Notes: generated by a model not told the origin, from the letters alone. A stretch of DNA of 64,000 bases from Litoditis marina (GCA_964036275.1 OZ038440.1:4129690-4193689); one strand, 5' to 3'; counted from the stretch's first letter, positions 1-11,508 are shown. Translations and numbers: made by a program.

Positions 1-2071
1 TATGAAACTATTCTAGAAAGTGCAAGTAGTTATGTAAATATTTTATCACTCTGTCTACGTTGATCAGAAGTTTTCAACGTTACCCTCTCATCATAGAAAA
101 TGTGTGTTTGCAGTGTTGATTGAAAACGTTTACCTCTTTTGAATGAAAATTACACGATCATCTGTTAGTTGTTGTATTTTGTTGTAGCAAGAAGTAAACT
201 CTGCAGAATTTGAAATCAATTTCAAGTTGTGTAAAGTGAAAGAAAAAAGTCCTAAGTTGGTAAATAAATTATGTACATATTCGCTTTGAAGATTTGAAAA
301 CATCAACATGAGAACCGTAGCATCTGGAAAAGGAGAAGTTATATTTACTATTGTAGGGGAATATTATACAAGCAAATGACACCGATTATACCTGTGGTTA
401 TAGAATTGTAAAAGTGGAATACTTTTTATTTTCTAGATACAAGGATCAATTTGAGTACACAACGAACTTTTTCTATTTTGCGGATTGAAACTTTCACTTT
501 GTTCGAGAAAAAGTGTCATTTTACATTTTTTTCAAATGGCCGGGTCTGATATGGTAATTGAAATGTGTCATGTGTGTGTGGAATGAATGTCAACTGTGTG
601 TTTTGCGCAATACTGTTTATTCATGTTATTAGGCATTCTTCCGTTTGCGCAACTGTTGCACTACATTATATTACCCTACTTCCACCCTCAAGAGTAGATG
701 TTTTGCTTTACAAATTGTTTTGCTTTACATATTTTCTTAAAGTAAACAGTCAAGCATTACTCACAAAAGTTCGTAAAGATGAGTTCATTTCCCATGTATA
801 ACTGATAAACAAATAGATTAAACTACAAACACCATACCAACATAAACAGACCGAACCACATATACCGTTTGAGCATGTTTTCTGAGAAAAGAGAAAAGTC
901 TCCCTCTCTCTCTCTCCCTCTCTCCTTTTCTCTTTTTGCTCTCTTTTTGAGTTTCCTCCCACAAACTGTAACATTTCTTATATTCATGAATTCTATGAAT
1001 AAAACTCCTTTTCCCATAGTTCACTCAGCAATTTGTTATTTTCCTGCGTTTAGTGGCAACTAGCATTGAATGAATCAGGCCTAATGTGTTGCATTTCCAA
1101 AACAGAAAAACAAGTTTGAATCCATCAAAACAACATAATGTTCCTTCTGAATTCGAGCAAACTCGGTTGTGAATCTCCAAACGGAGGGCTATGTCTCGAT
1201 TATGGCTTGAGAACAGTTTGCACTATCAACTAAACATTTTGTGCTTTAAAGAAGGACGATCATGTGGACCAATCTCGTGTCAACGGTCCTTTAAACTGCA
1301 ATTGAAAAATATATTGCAGTTTAAAGGACTGAGCCGTTGCGATTGGACCACATAATCGTCCTTCTTTAATTTGAAGTTTTTTTGGGAAGATTTCTCCTTT
1401 TTTATCCCACTCTTGAACCCATATGCGATTTTATAAGTATTCCATTCTATTCTGCCAAATTTCACTTCGAGGTTTAGAGTTGTCATTGAATTCGTATTTA
1501 ATATCCCAGAATTGATAGATATAATCAGGGCGTGGGTCTCTCTATTATTCATGCGATTCTATTGATTATTTCATAATACCACTCAATGCGATTATAAATG
1601 TGAAATCGGCCTGCATTGTAAATAGCCACACATCAATTCTTCATCGGACTGCGAAGGTGACAATTGTTAATTGTGGATAATTTTTTATTCGCTCGTTAAA
1701 TTTGAAATATGAAAACTTTTGCAAGGTTTATGTAGTTACCTTCTTAATTTTCAAATTACCTTTTTATATATCCTTTTGACTACTTTGTGTACAATCTGAA
1801 AGATGTGGTGGGTTTCTGAATGTGACCATAGGTGAACAGTTGTAAGATACATAGCATAAATCTCTGTAAAACCTACTGTGTTTTTTCGTGTCTCCTCATA
1901 CAGCACCATCTCTGCTCATTTATTTTGAAACTGTGTTGATTAGGGAATGTCTTAACACATATGCTCCGAAAACATTCTCTTCTTCCGAGACCCTATTTTC
2001 AAACAACTATAAATAAATACTAAATATTGGAAAAAAACTTCCTATTGAACCAATAACTACCAGCTAGTTCA
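1..2071. other. AT-rich intergenic stretch, no gene seen
   Basis: I see no exon with credible splice sites or coding bias. The only structured element is the palindromic repeat at 1246-1369. A short CT run lies at about 900-950. Confidence 0.5.
1246..1369. repeat. Palindromic MITE, family P copy 1
   Basis: The ends TTAAAGAAGGACGAT and its complement form terminal inverted repeats. A second inner pair (GGTCCTTTAAACTGCAAT and its partner) makes almost the whole 124 bp one hairpin. Four relatives lie at 3641-3755, 28068-28186, 53526-53646 and 57524-57646. No transposase is encoded, so it is a non-autonomous foldback/MITE-type element. Confidence 0.85.
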
Positions 2072-2243
2072 GAGTACGTATGCTAGAAGATCCCGCCACC
2101 TTCATCCCATCCTGCGTCTCTCGCTCTGCCTCACTATTTCTCGTCTCTTACATCCCGGCGGGATGTAAGAGCAGAGAAATAGCGTATGTTTGAGGAGACG
2201 CAGGATGGGATAAAGGTGCCGGGATCTTCTAGCATACATACTC
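2072..2243. repeat. Hairpin element with nested central palindrome
   Basis: The left end GAGTACGTATGCTAGAAGAT pairs with the right end ATCTTCTAGCATACATACTC. The arms continue through a block ending in GAGACGCAGGATGGG. A further perfect palindrome (ACATCCCGGCGGGATGT) sits at the centre. No other copy was found in this window. Confidence 0.8.
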
Positions 2244-2843
2244 AGCTGAAATATGGTTTTTATGACACTCTGCCACGTAGCCTGTTCTGACAATTCTAGT
2301 TACATCTGTTTCAAGCCCTTACCAAGCAAGTGTTGGTGATACTAGGTAGAGGTTATGATTGCCTTGCCCCCTCGCTGAGGAGCCTCAGGGGAAGATATCA
2401 AGATTTATGTGTTCACGTCTTGAGAGGCAAAACGTATTATTTTTCAATATCAAATTGCATATTCTTACTAGTTTAATTCAAATCTTCAGCCTTTCATTCA
2501 TGAACATGTCATTAAAAACTAGTTGCCTGCTCTGATGCTTGTCGCGGGCTGTGGACCAATCTGTTCTGGGTGGCCTTTTTGCCCCCTGGGGGGTCTATGT
2601 TTGCGGTTTCAATTCTTCTCAACAGAGTCACCACGGCTATTTTACACATTCATTCTGTAAATCTGGATTTGTATGACATCTATTCTCAGTCTTGTGGGAA
2701 CAACATAAAACAGAAAACAAAATCTCGGTATCGATCATTAAAGTGACAACGAGAAAAGGAAAGAGAGAGAGAGAGGAAGAGAGAGAGGTAATGAAAGATG
2801 GATTGAGGAAGACAAATAGAATAGAAATAGAAAGCGGGTTTCG

Positions 2844-3316
2844 CGCAGTATTTTTATCAATTCATAATAAATCTCACTCAGAGGATGATAAGTAAGTATA
2901 AAATGATTACATGTTGTTCTACTTTTTAGGTTTTTGAAATACCCGTTACTTAACAGCTTGAGCATTTGATGATAATATTTTCGGGATAGAAAAATTATCA
3001 GTGACACTAATGGATATTTTACTAGAGTAGTTCGAAAATGGAATACCATAAGTAAAGATATTGCTGCATTCAAAAATGTAGATCAATTCAAAACATACCT
3101 AGATTGCATTGATGTTTCTGTTTTATATCCTAATGTGCCTCTTTCTTCACAGTAAAGTACGCGAGAATCACCTGAAATCCGAACCCGCTCCCCATTTCAC
3201 AAGACGGGAGGGTTAAAGTATTTCAAAAACCTAAAAAGTAGAACAACATGTAATCATTTTATACTTACTTATCATCCTCTGAGTGAGATTTATTATGAAT
3301 TGATAAAAATACTGCG
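2844..3316. mobile_element. Snap-back element: 99-bp identical inverted arms around a LINE tail
   Basis: Positions 2844-2942 and 3218-3316 are identical inverted copies over 99 bp by hand alignment, starting CGCAGTATTTTTATC on each side. The interior holds a retrotransposon C-terminal remnant (2980-3155). Perfect arm identity suggests a recent event such as an inverted duplication during insertion or repair. It could also be a young foldback element that captured a retrotransposon fragment. Confidence 0.75.
2980..3155 (+). pseudogene. Remnant C-terminus of a LINE-type reverse transcriptase ORF
   Basis: The reading frame from TTTCGGGATAGA to the TAA at 3153-3155 gives about 58 residues. It contains TRVVRKWNTISKDIAAFKNV followed by QFKTYLD. 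This resembles the tail of CR1/Jockey-type reverse transcriptase ORFs, which typically end in an R-x-V-x-x-W-N segment and then a short basic helix. No catalytic domain remains. The fragment lies wholly within the 2844-3316 inverted-repeat element. The assignment rests on pattern memory only. Confidence 0.5.
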
Positions 3317-4149
3317 TCCCTTTGGGGTTCTAAGGTCATTCCCGTGGATATTGATTTGAACATGTGTGTTATTTTTGTGGAATAAACCTACTATTAATCT
3401 AAGACAACTCCCAATCGTCATGACGCCTAATTCATATTTACAATTTTTTATTTTTATGAAAGCACACTTTCTGTAAAATTCTTTCAATTCTCTAGTTTTT
3501 CTTCAAATTTAATTGCACGGTGTAGCGTACAATTATGCTATCAGTTTCACCTGCAATGCAGAGTATTTGTCATTCTCAGTGCTATTCCTAGTTTTGACAA
3601 AGCTAATTAGCACTTCTTATAAGGGGAAAATCGTTACCCGTTTGAAGGAGGACGATTATGTGGTCCAATCGCAACGATTCAGTCCTTTAATCCGCAATAC
3701 ATTTTTCAATTGCAGTTTAAAGGACTGCTGATACGGTATTGGTTCACACAATCGTTACCCGTTTAAGATGTAGGAAGACACTTTCGCTCTCAGACGATGG
3801 ATGAGTCTTCATATTAGAATTAGTACTTATTTCCATTCTATCCATGCTAGCGTCCAGTAAACTTTTTGTCTACCTTTATCACTATCTATCTTCATAATTT
3901 CCTTTATTTTTCTCTTAGCAACTTCAGTCCTCTCTAATATGCTCAATGTATCTTTCTCTGCTCCCTTTGCTTTTCAACACTCATTCTCCCTGTTTCTCCC
4001 TCTCTTTCTTTCTCTCTCTCTCCCCTTCTCTCTTATTCGCCCTCCACACTCTATTCCTGTCTGTGTTACCCTCTATCCCTACTTCTCACTCTCTCTCTTT
4101 TCACATCACAGCTTCATTTCTTTTAATTTTCGTTAATCTTCTTTTCCAA
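3317..4149. other. Intergenic stretch with one palindromic repeat
   Basis: No supported gene. It contains family P copy 2 (3641-3755). From about 3985 the sequence grades into CT-rich DNA leading to the satellite. Confidence 0.5.
3641..3755. repeat. Palindromic MITE, family P copy 2 (degenerate right end)
   Basis: The left half matches family P (GACGATTATGTGGTCCAATC). The inner CAATTGCAGTTTAAAGGACT hairpin is intact, but the right terminus is altered. The phrase ATCGTTACCCGTTT occurs on both sides of the element, at about 3630 and 3751. Confidence 0.7.
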
Positions 4150-4925
4150 CTCTTCTCTCTCTCTCTGATCATCTAGCATTTGTTCTTCTCTAGACCCTCT
4201 CTTCCTATCTTTGTCCATTTTCCCACTCATTTCTCTCTCGTTATCTCTCTCTCTCTCTCCCCCCCCCCCTCTCTCTCTCTCTCTGATCATCTCGTATATT
4301 CTCTCTGTTCTTCTCTAGACCCTCTCTTCCTATCTTTGTCCATTTTCCCACTCATTTCTCTCTCGTTATCTCTCTCTCTCTCTCTCCCCCCTCTCTCTCT
4401 CTCTCTGATCATCTCGTATATTCTCTCTGTTCTTCTCTAGACCCTCTCTTCCTATCTTTGTCCATTTTCCCACTCATTTCTCTCTCGTTATCTCTCTCTC
4501 TCTCTCCCCCCTCTCTCTCTCTCTCTGATCATCTCGTATATTCTCTCTGTTCTTCTCTAGACCCTCTCTTCCTATCTTTGTCCATTTTCCCACTCATTTC
4601 TCTCTCGTTATCTCTCTCTCTCTCCCCCCTCTCTCTCTCTCTCTGATCATCTCGTATATTCTCTCTGTTCTTCTCTAGACCCTCTCTTCCTATCTTTGTC
4701 CATTTTCCCACTCATTTCTCTCTCGTTATCTCTCTCTCTCTCTCCCCCCTCTCTCTCTCTCTCTGATCATCTCGTATATTCTCTCTGTTCTTCTCTAGAC
4801 CCTCTCTTCCTATCTTTGTCCATTTTCCCACTCATGTCTCTCTCGTTCTCTCTCCCCCCTCTCTCTCTCTGATCATCTCGTATATTCTATCTGTTCTTCT
4901 CTAGACCCTCTCTTCCTGTTTTCTC
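4150..4925. repeat. CT-rich satellite, about seven units of about 120 bp
   Basis: The marker GATCATCT recurs at about 4167, 4285, 4407, 4527, 4645, 4765 and 4871, giving spacings of 106-122 bp. Each unit has a unique part (TAGACCCTCTCTTCCTATCT onward) and a pure CT/C-run part whose length varies. Open frames here are artefacts of the repeat. Confidence 0.9.
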
Positions 4926-4932
4926 TCTCGCA

Positions 4933-5178
4933 TTACCTCGGTTCAATACTTTTCGAGTGCACTAAACATCGCGAATTTGCTGCCCATTCGCGCAACATTA
5001 AATTACACTCTTTTCCTACGAATTCGTCAACGCTGCCAGCTTTGAGAATAAATTTGCCTTTTTCGAACGCCGACAAATTCAAAAAATTTGTGAATTTTTT
5101 TCTAGTTTTTCTCCATTTCTCAGAAATGTTCTCATGAATGTCAAATGATGTCATGTTTGACCATTTATAACCCACCAA
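4933..5178 (-). CDS. Weak hypothetical ORF, 81 aa
   Basis: A single open frame reads M-V-G-Y-K-W at its start and has a rather charged, helix-forming middle (ENISEKWRKTRKKFTNFLN). GGTTATAAATGG lies immediately at the start and could be a TATA-like match. I recognise no family and see no flanking exon. It borders a simple-sequence satellite and may be a chance ORF. Confidence 0.2.
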   Translation of the reverse strand: MVGYKWSNMTSFDIHENISEKWRKTRKKFTNFLNLSAFEKGKFILKAGSVDEFVGKECNLMLREWAANSRCLVHSKSIEPR

Positions 5179-5461
5179 CCGTTTTTGACAACTTGAATGG
5201 AAAGTTGAAGAATAACACTCTAAAACGAAGTTTTGACACTTCAGACGAGTTTACAAATCTTCTTCTTTGTTCCAAAATTCCAAGGTCGAAAGCGCATGCA
5301 ATAGTAGAAAAACTATATTTCGTTGAATTCAGAACACTTTTTGATATTCAACTGCACTTCTAGAATTTATTCACATTTTTCGTATTAGATTAATTCTTTT
5401 CTTGTTACCCGATGTAATTAAGTATTCATGATAATTCTGCTTACAGCTTCAGCATAATGAG

Positions 5462-7428
5462 ATGTCAACCACAACGACAAAACAACCCTTCAAGTACCTG
5501 ACTCAATACCCCTTTTCTATTCTCACAGTCGCCAAATCACACAATATTGTGAGTTTTCCGAATAAAAAGTGGTTCCAGTATGAATATGTTTCAGTATCTT
5601 ACGTTCGTATAGTCTGTTTCACGAAACAATAGCCCTCTACAGAAAGCTTGCAAATCTTTCAAGCAAATTTTTGATATCTTCTAGGTATTGAAAATAGTTT
5701 AAACTTTGTGATTTTGTTCTCCACATTGGTTAACACGAGCCTAGCAAACAGTGAATCTAAAAGTTCGTCTGTTTAATAGATAAACAGCCTTGAATATTCG
5801 AAAGATTACTGTAGAAAGTCATCGATTGGTGAAACGGAGTAAACACATAGTAGTCTTTTTTGTAGCAACCTTATATACGGTGCATGTTGCATTGTCCAGC
5901 TGTGTTTGTAGTTTTATCCCGTTGCTTGGTGGTCAAAACTCGTGTATACTGATCCTGGCGGCGTAGCAATCCCCCCAAAGGTTCATGAGATCACCTTATG
6001 AGCTATTGGCACGAGTTTCTCATGAGATTCTATTGATTGCTATGCTACAACATTAAGAGTTCACGAGTAGCTCATGAGGTGTCTCATGAGAAACTCATAT
6101 AAACTTCTCATGAGGTTGGGCGGTTTGCTACGCCGCCAGAAATCAGACTGCAAGGAATATTTGGTCATTTCTTATATAGTCGTTGCCAACGGGAAGGCGG
6201 GAGGCTACTGTATATCTCACTTTCCGCTGTGTACGCACACATGTCTTCGATTCCAAAGCCGAGCGGTTATGTGCTCTAACAGAGCAGTGGTTAGCGCCCT
6301 GCTACGAATCTTTTGCTCGCGGGTTCGATTTCGGCGAGAGACCGAAATTTATAAATTTGGCACTCACTATATTTCTATCGGAAAAAATGCTCACTTCTCA
6401 TATATGGCGGAATGTGGCTAGACAAGGTTGTTTATATACAAGCAATTATGATGAGTTTGTTTATATCTTTCCCAGTCATCTGGGTAAACTCTGATCAGAT
6501 AAAGATGGAATATTACGCAAATTTCAGGTATTGTACATAATTTCACTAGTAATATGGCAGAACACGTTACCGGTGGAAGGATTTATTCTGACTATTCTCC
6601 CTATTTTTGATATTCTCAACACAGCCATCGCGGTGATATCGCTCTGGTTTACCGTGCAAAAGTTCTACTGGAAGAAAGTGGTGAGTGCATCTCGGAATGT
6701 TGTGTTTTGATATAGTTTTATCCAGTTGAATCTGAATTGTGCTCTAATTGGACAAAAAAGTGATAAAGTAAAGAGAACGAGAACTGGTAAATGGGGAAAA
6801 TCCGGTTCTCTCTCTGAAAAGGTGTCTATATGTCTCTAACTGAAAAATATAATTTTTCTCGTAATTATGTCCACGCGTCAGGCTGATTTTGTGAATTTTT
6901 CTCCACGAAAATTATTGTAAATCTTACTTTTCGTTGATAATTTAATTCCAGGAAATATCCCTGAATGTTAGCGCAGCTGTCATTTCGTTTATAGCTATGA
7001 TTATTGTTATATTCCATCATAACATAGATAGAACATTGTCGGTGAGTATCACTTATTATAGATGTTTTAAATATGAAAAGTTGTGGTTTTTTCACAATCC
7101 GCTCAAGTCATTTTCATACTTATTTTATAGTGTTTAATGAATTTGCATCAAACATGATTCTGATAAATATATCTAGTCGGACCGTTTTCCAATAAGGACG
7201 CTATATGAGAATTTTTTCGTCAATGAAGTAAATTTGGAGATTCCACCAGTATGTTATTGATTAACAAACTATTTTCAGTTCACGCATCTTTTTTGTTTCT
7301 TCTCCTGGTTATTCTGTTGTTATTGGAGCGTTGTTCACACGTCGAACAACGTGTCCAACTTATTTATTTCCGAATGGGGTCAGGCGACTACCGATATTGA
7401 AATTGAAGCATTACAGGAACATTTTTGA
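5462..7428 (+). CDS. Predicted four-helix integral membrane protein, 159 aa
   Basis: Four exons join in phase 0 throughout: 5462-5548, 6528-6680, 6952-7041 and 7279-7428 (TGA). Donors are GTGAGT-type and acceptors TTTCAG or TTCCAG. The ATG at 5462 was chosen because the earlier ATG at 5457 runs to a stop after about 14 codons. The product has a short polar N-terminus (MSTTTTKQPFKYL) and hydrophobic helices at roughly residues 28-38, 47-70, 84-102 and 110-128. Helix 4 is rich in Phe, Trp and Cys (FCFFSWLFCCYW). The C-terminus is acidic (TTDIEIEALQEHF). The family is not recognised; the layout suggests a small tetraspan protein of plasma or internal membranes. The splice phases agree exactly with exon lengths of 87, 153, 90 and 150 nt. 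A 5' UTR exon or trans-splice site may lie just upstream (TTCAG before 5453). Confidence 0.72.
5616..5835. repeat. 220-bp MITE, copy 1 (in intron 1 of the 5.4-kb gene)
   Basis: Begins GTTTCACGAAACAATAG and ends ATCGATTGGTGAAAC, with imperfect inverted termini also sharing TCTACAG. An inverted relative of identical 220-bp length is at 57680-57899. A lone end-like piece is near 62320-62352. Confidence 0.75.
5956..6138. repeat. CTCATGAG-rich MITE, copy 1
   Basis: Terminal inverted repeats read TGGCGGCGTAGCAA on the left and TTTGCTACGCCGCCA on the right. The 183-bp interior contains repeated CTCATGAG palindromes. A second copy lies in inverted orientation at 17370-17543 and a decayed piece near 55005-55085. 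It sits in intron 1 of the 5.4-kb gene. Confidence 0.8.
6177..6366 (+). mobile_element. tRNA-like SINE, copy A
   Basis: The 3' half carries a pol III A-box-like segment (GAGCAGTGGTTAGCGCC) and a B-box (GGTTCGATTTC). About 100 bp of conserved non-tRNA sequence lies 5' of it (GCCAACGGGAAGGCGGGAGG, then GCTGTGTACGCACACATGT). It ends at AATTTGGCACTCAC. Copies B (23026-23221) and C (55827-56021) share both parts and the same ends. It lies in intron 1 of the 5.4-kb gene. Confidence 0.7.
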
Positions 7429-8684
7429 ATGAATAATTATCATGTTTGTGTACGCTATCAATGTTGTAATCGAGTTTATGTTACCGCTATTTCAGAGTCG
7501 GAAAGTTCATGTTTCTGAGGTTTCGAACTTTAAGAGTTTATGTTCCTGAGATTTTCGAGTCCAAAACAAAAGTTTCTTAGATTTTGGAGTGTGAAAGTTT
7601 CGATATTTTGAGTTTTGGCGATAAAAGCAATATTTATAATTTTGAGTCGACTCTAACTGATAGTAAAAAAAGGTTTAGTTTGATCTCGCACGCCAGAATA
7701 TTCGAGGTTTAACCGAAAACAACGGGATCAAACTACAAACTAAAAAGAAAAAAAATAGGGCAACATACACCTTGGTTTGAGAAAAGCAAATCCCCTCAAC
7801 CCCTCATGCCGTGGAAAGAATCCTATACTCTGAAAACCACGTGAAACGTGAAAACCTACAAGATAAATTAATTTGACTTGACCATTGTCTGTTTTGACTA
7901 GTTGTTTTCTGACGATGTGTTCCGTTCTGTCCTTTTGGAGGATTGAGTCATTGCTGAAATGCCAACATAACGGCACCATTTTCAAGACAAACTTTCTTTT
8001 GCTCGGCAATATTGTTTGATGGAATATGTTCTCCACACTGATATTGTTATGTTATAATCGCAAATATGTGAAACTGTTAAAGTGCCCAAATACTAATGTT
8101 TGTCAACAACTTATATGACCATTGAATCAACGTGTAGTGTATTCCTACTATCCTGCAGAACACTATTCCACAAGTAAATTTTTTGCTCTCTGCATCGCAC
8201 ATTTATTCTTAACTATTAAAGGGGGACGGAAACGAAAGTTTATATTCTAGAGCTGCTCAAGAGAAACTGATATATACCTTTTTTACTCAAACTAACAAAC
8301 CTAATTTGCCTACGGTTCACATGTTTTAGTCTGTTTTGGCGTGCGCAACGTTATGTTTAGGTACACCGGGGCACCTAAACTAGCTTTCCTTTCTGTCCCC
8401 TCTAACGCTTGACTCCCGAGTATTGACAAAATTGTCATAGAGAAGTCATGCCAAACGAGCCGATGTAGTAAAAAGTTCAAAACAAGTTATTTAATCTTCA
8501 TTCCGTAGTAACAACTTTCGCGGTAATCCTCGATTTGGATATAAACTATACTCCAGTTGGTTAAACATGTTGCTAACTTTCTGTGTTGATTTCTAAAAGT
8601 GGTGCATTTTATTGAAAAGTTTCAAAAAAGTGTATCTTTCAAATATCTTTCCGTAACCTGACCGAGCTTTCTTAGTAAATGCTG
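7429..8684. other. Intergenic stretch, nothing supported
   Basis: AT-rich, with no exon I can defend. A GATCAAACTACAAAC phrase near 7725 recurs near 60850 and 61530 and appears to be part of another dispersed repeat. Confidence 0.4.
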
Positions 8685-8960
8685 GCCACACACGACTCAA
8701 AGCGCAGCCTGCCGGCAGTTAAGGAGCGCGGCAGCCTGCCGGCAGCCTGCTGGCGGGCTGCCGGCAGGCTGGCGGCGTTGAAACGGCTATTAGGAAGACA
8801 GGCACGCTGCCAGCGGGGAAACGGCAGCCATTCAGCAGTTAAGAAGAGAGGCAGCCTGCTGGCAGCCCGCTCGCGGTTTGCCGGCAGCTAATCGGCAATT
8901 AGGAAAATAGGCCGCCTGGTGGTAGACTGAGAGCGGTGAAGCGGCGGGTTCTTGTAGCCA
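8685..8960 (+). repeat. GC-rich GCCGGCAG repeat block, copy 1
   Basis: Starts CACACGACTCAAAGCGCAG and then repeats CTGCCGGCAG-type palindromes separated by AGTTAAGGAGCG-like spacers. GC content jumps far above the surroundings. An inverted partner at 13000-13195 ends in the complement of the same leader. Open frames across it are low-complexity artefacts. Confidence 0.8.
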
Positions 8961-9775
8961 AGCAGAGAAAGGTAACCTAATCCTAATCCGAATTTCGGTA
9001 ACCTATTTTGGGTTTGCCCCGATTAGTAACCGCACGTTTGCCGGATGAATAATCTCCCGCTAACCTGAAAATCAGGCTAACAGCAATGCAACCGGAAGAT
9101 CCGAATGCGAACCAGATAACCCAATTACTCACTAAGTTATCTGGTTGGTGTTCGATCTGCCCGTTCGGTAACATGTTCGCTAACCGATCTCGAGTCAAGG
9201 CACAAGCCAAAACTTAACCAATTAACCAAAGTAACCAACTTGGTTATCTACTAACGTTAGATCAAATTCCTCATCAGCTTTATTCTTACTTAGTTGGTGG
9301 ACATTACCCAGGAGCACCTAACCGGTTTGTGGAACACCTTTTTTTCTAGTTACCTCACAGGTAACCGATAGGTAACCTAAAACTCAATTTCGGTTACCGT
9401 ACGACCTAACGGTAAAAACAATAATTTGCGTTAGAAAAACAGGTAACCGGTTTTTCCCTTTAGGTCACCAACCGGTTACTTACTGAGCTAACCTGAAAAA
9501 CTGGTTAGCAAAAACCGGTTCCGGTACCAAAACACTCGGTTAGATATAGAATTCACCCACAATAAGACATTTTAATGACTGCGGAATACTTGCCCTCCGC
9601 AGGTGAATTCTATATGTAACCGGTTTTTTGGTAACCTAACCGATTTTTTGTGACCTAATTTGCAGGTTTCCTCAAAGCAACAAATTGCGTTAGAAAAACA
9701 GGTTTTTGGTTTTGAGTTACTTACCGGTTACCTGCGAGGTAACCTGAAAAAATGGTTATCAAAAACCGGAGGTCT
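8961..9775. repeat. Tract dense in GGTAACC / AACCGGTT motifs
   Basis: For about 800 bp the sequence repeatedly spells GGTAACC, GGTTACC, AACCGGTT and CTGAAAA-CCGG on both strands, without a fixed period. This looks like a decayed satellite or nested foldback DNA. A separate hairpin (9544-9615) is inserted in it. Confidence 0.7.
9544..9615. repeat. Short hairpin insert
   Basis: ATATAGAATTCACC and its complement GGTGAATTCTATAT flank about 45 bp of unrelated sequence, interrupting the GGTAACC-rich tract. Confidence 0.65.
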
Positions 9776-10605
9776 TAAATCGTCCAACTAAGAGATTCGT
9801 GCTCGAATTGATCAGTGTATTCGAAATTTATGTGTATTATAACAATTCATTATTATGATAGTGAATGTGATACGCTTTTAGCCATCTATTTGGTGAAATA
9901 AAGATAAAGCTTGGCACGACTATGTAGTTACGAAGTGAAAGGATGAAGTACTTCTGTGTGAAACCAAAGATGGTTCACAGATTATTCACATGAACACGCA
10001 ATCCGATCAGGAGTTCAATTCTGCGAGAAGTCTTACCACTGCCGTGATTTAAATCCAACGACCAATGCGGTCATCACGCCCGCGGTTTACAGCTTGAACG
10101 TAATTAACTATACGCCGTAGTCTTCATTTGCCGATATTTTAATCGTTTTCATTATAATTTTTTGTATTTTTGTTGTATTTTTTGAGTGTAACTGAAATAT
10201 TTTTGTTATTGTAGTGTAGTGTGTTGCTTGTTCTGTACTTTGGAAAGCGTTTGCACTTGTCGTTTTCTTTGCTTGCTTTTGGCTGCTTTTGGCGATTTTT
10301 ACGTAGTTTGGAGATTTACTTCTTGAATAACACACATAATTATGTAGGTTGAGTTATTTTGAAATCAATGTGTTTGTGTAGTCAGCTTATTATGTGCAGA
10401 GCAGAATTAACTGAAAAAATAGCTGCTGAAAAAAATGAACGACGATTGAACGACACAACCGAGCACTTTTTTTGTCTTTCAACACGTCCTTTTTAGTCTA
10501 TTTCAGTTAAGTTTAGTCTCTGAAGGTGCGGTTCTGTGGTAATTGTTGGCAAATTTCAGGGACGATTCCTTGCTACTTGAGTTAAGCAGAGAGGACGAGA
10601 AATAG
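9776..10605. other. Intergenic stretch, nothing supported
   Basis: AT-rich sequence. A minus-strand ORF at 10108-10335 is low-complexity (Lys/Thr/Ile) with no splice context, and I treat it as chance. Confidence 0.4.
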
Positions 10606-11508
10606 ATGAACCGCTGCTATCAGGGACGGTTTCAAGCGTCGATATCCGGAGTTGGTGTTAATGAGGTGGGTATCTACTATAAAATCATCTGGTAGAAGCA
10701 GGTATTGGGTGAATTATTCAAAAAGGCTCGGTCGCAGTGGCCGAGCTTGTGATTCTTCCATCAAAATGTATAAAAATTTGGTTTGAATGACCTTATGCCT
10801 GGCCTTTTAAGATTCTGATTTTCTGAGGGGAGGGGGAATGGAATCAGCAGTACCAATAAATTAGTAGAGAGAAGGATTGAGTAAAAGAAAGTAAAAATCA
10901 ATGAATAAGTGTACTAAGATTGATATATAAGTGTTGATTTACATTTACTATTGATTCATATCGTTTCGCTTTCTGCAACATGTCCTTTCTGATTGTTCCG
11001 CACAAGTGTTCATGCTTATTTTCACCTATGCCCCCATCCCCGTATACGCATTAATTGAAGCGATCTTGCAGTTAACTCGAGCTGTGCGAAAAGTCTTTGA
11101 TTTTATCTTCAATTCTAATTTGTGTTAGGATTTATTTTTTTCCTTTTCTCTAACCGAGGGACCCAATCTCAACGTTTCTGTTGAGTATTGCATAACTGCA
11201 TTGGTAAATTTGTCCGAATAGTCAGAAAAAAATCAGGAGGGCTCGGGCCGCCCGGGGCTCCTTTCTGCCCGCAAACGGAGGAATTTATCTATTTTTAGTG
11301 CACATTCATAAATTGTACGTGTTTTAATATGAAAACGGACTTCTTTTTGTCAAATAATTGCACCTTATTGGTGTATGCGCGTGTCTCTTCCCATTATTTA
11401 TTTTGTATTCGTGTTCTGATTATTGTTTTACAGAAATGGGCGCCGTTAGTTGGTGAAGTTCTGTGGCGTGGCGTCAAGCGTCATTTCCTGTTCCCCCCTG
11501 ACTCGTGA
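10606..11508 (+). CDS. Weak two-exon candidate, 44 aa
   Basis: Exon 10606-10665 (MNRCYQGRFQASISGVGVNE) ends at GAG|GTGGGT. Exon 11434-11508 starts after TTTTACAG in the same phase and ends KRHFLFPPDS then TGA. The splice sites and phase fit, but the product is tiny and unrecognised. The second exon also has a plausible donor further on at GAAG|GTTAGT, so this could be part of another transcript including the 12.2-kb exons. Confidence 0.22.

Noticed and set aside
4180..4711. Long Ser/Leu-rich and Arg/Glu-rich ORFs in the CT satellite
   Set aside because: Pure low-complexity translation of CT repeats, open on both strands.
8679..8891. ORF in GC-rich block
   Set aside because: Lies entirely within the GCCGGCAG repeat.
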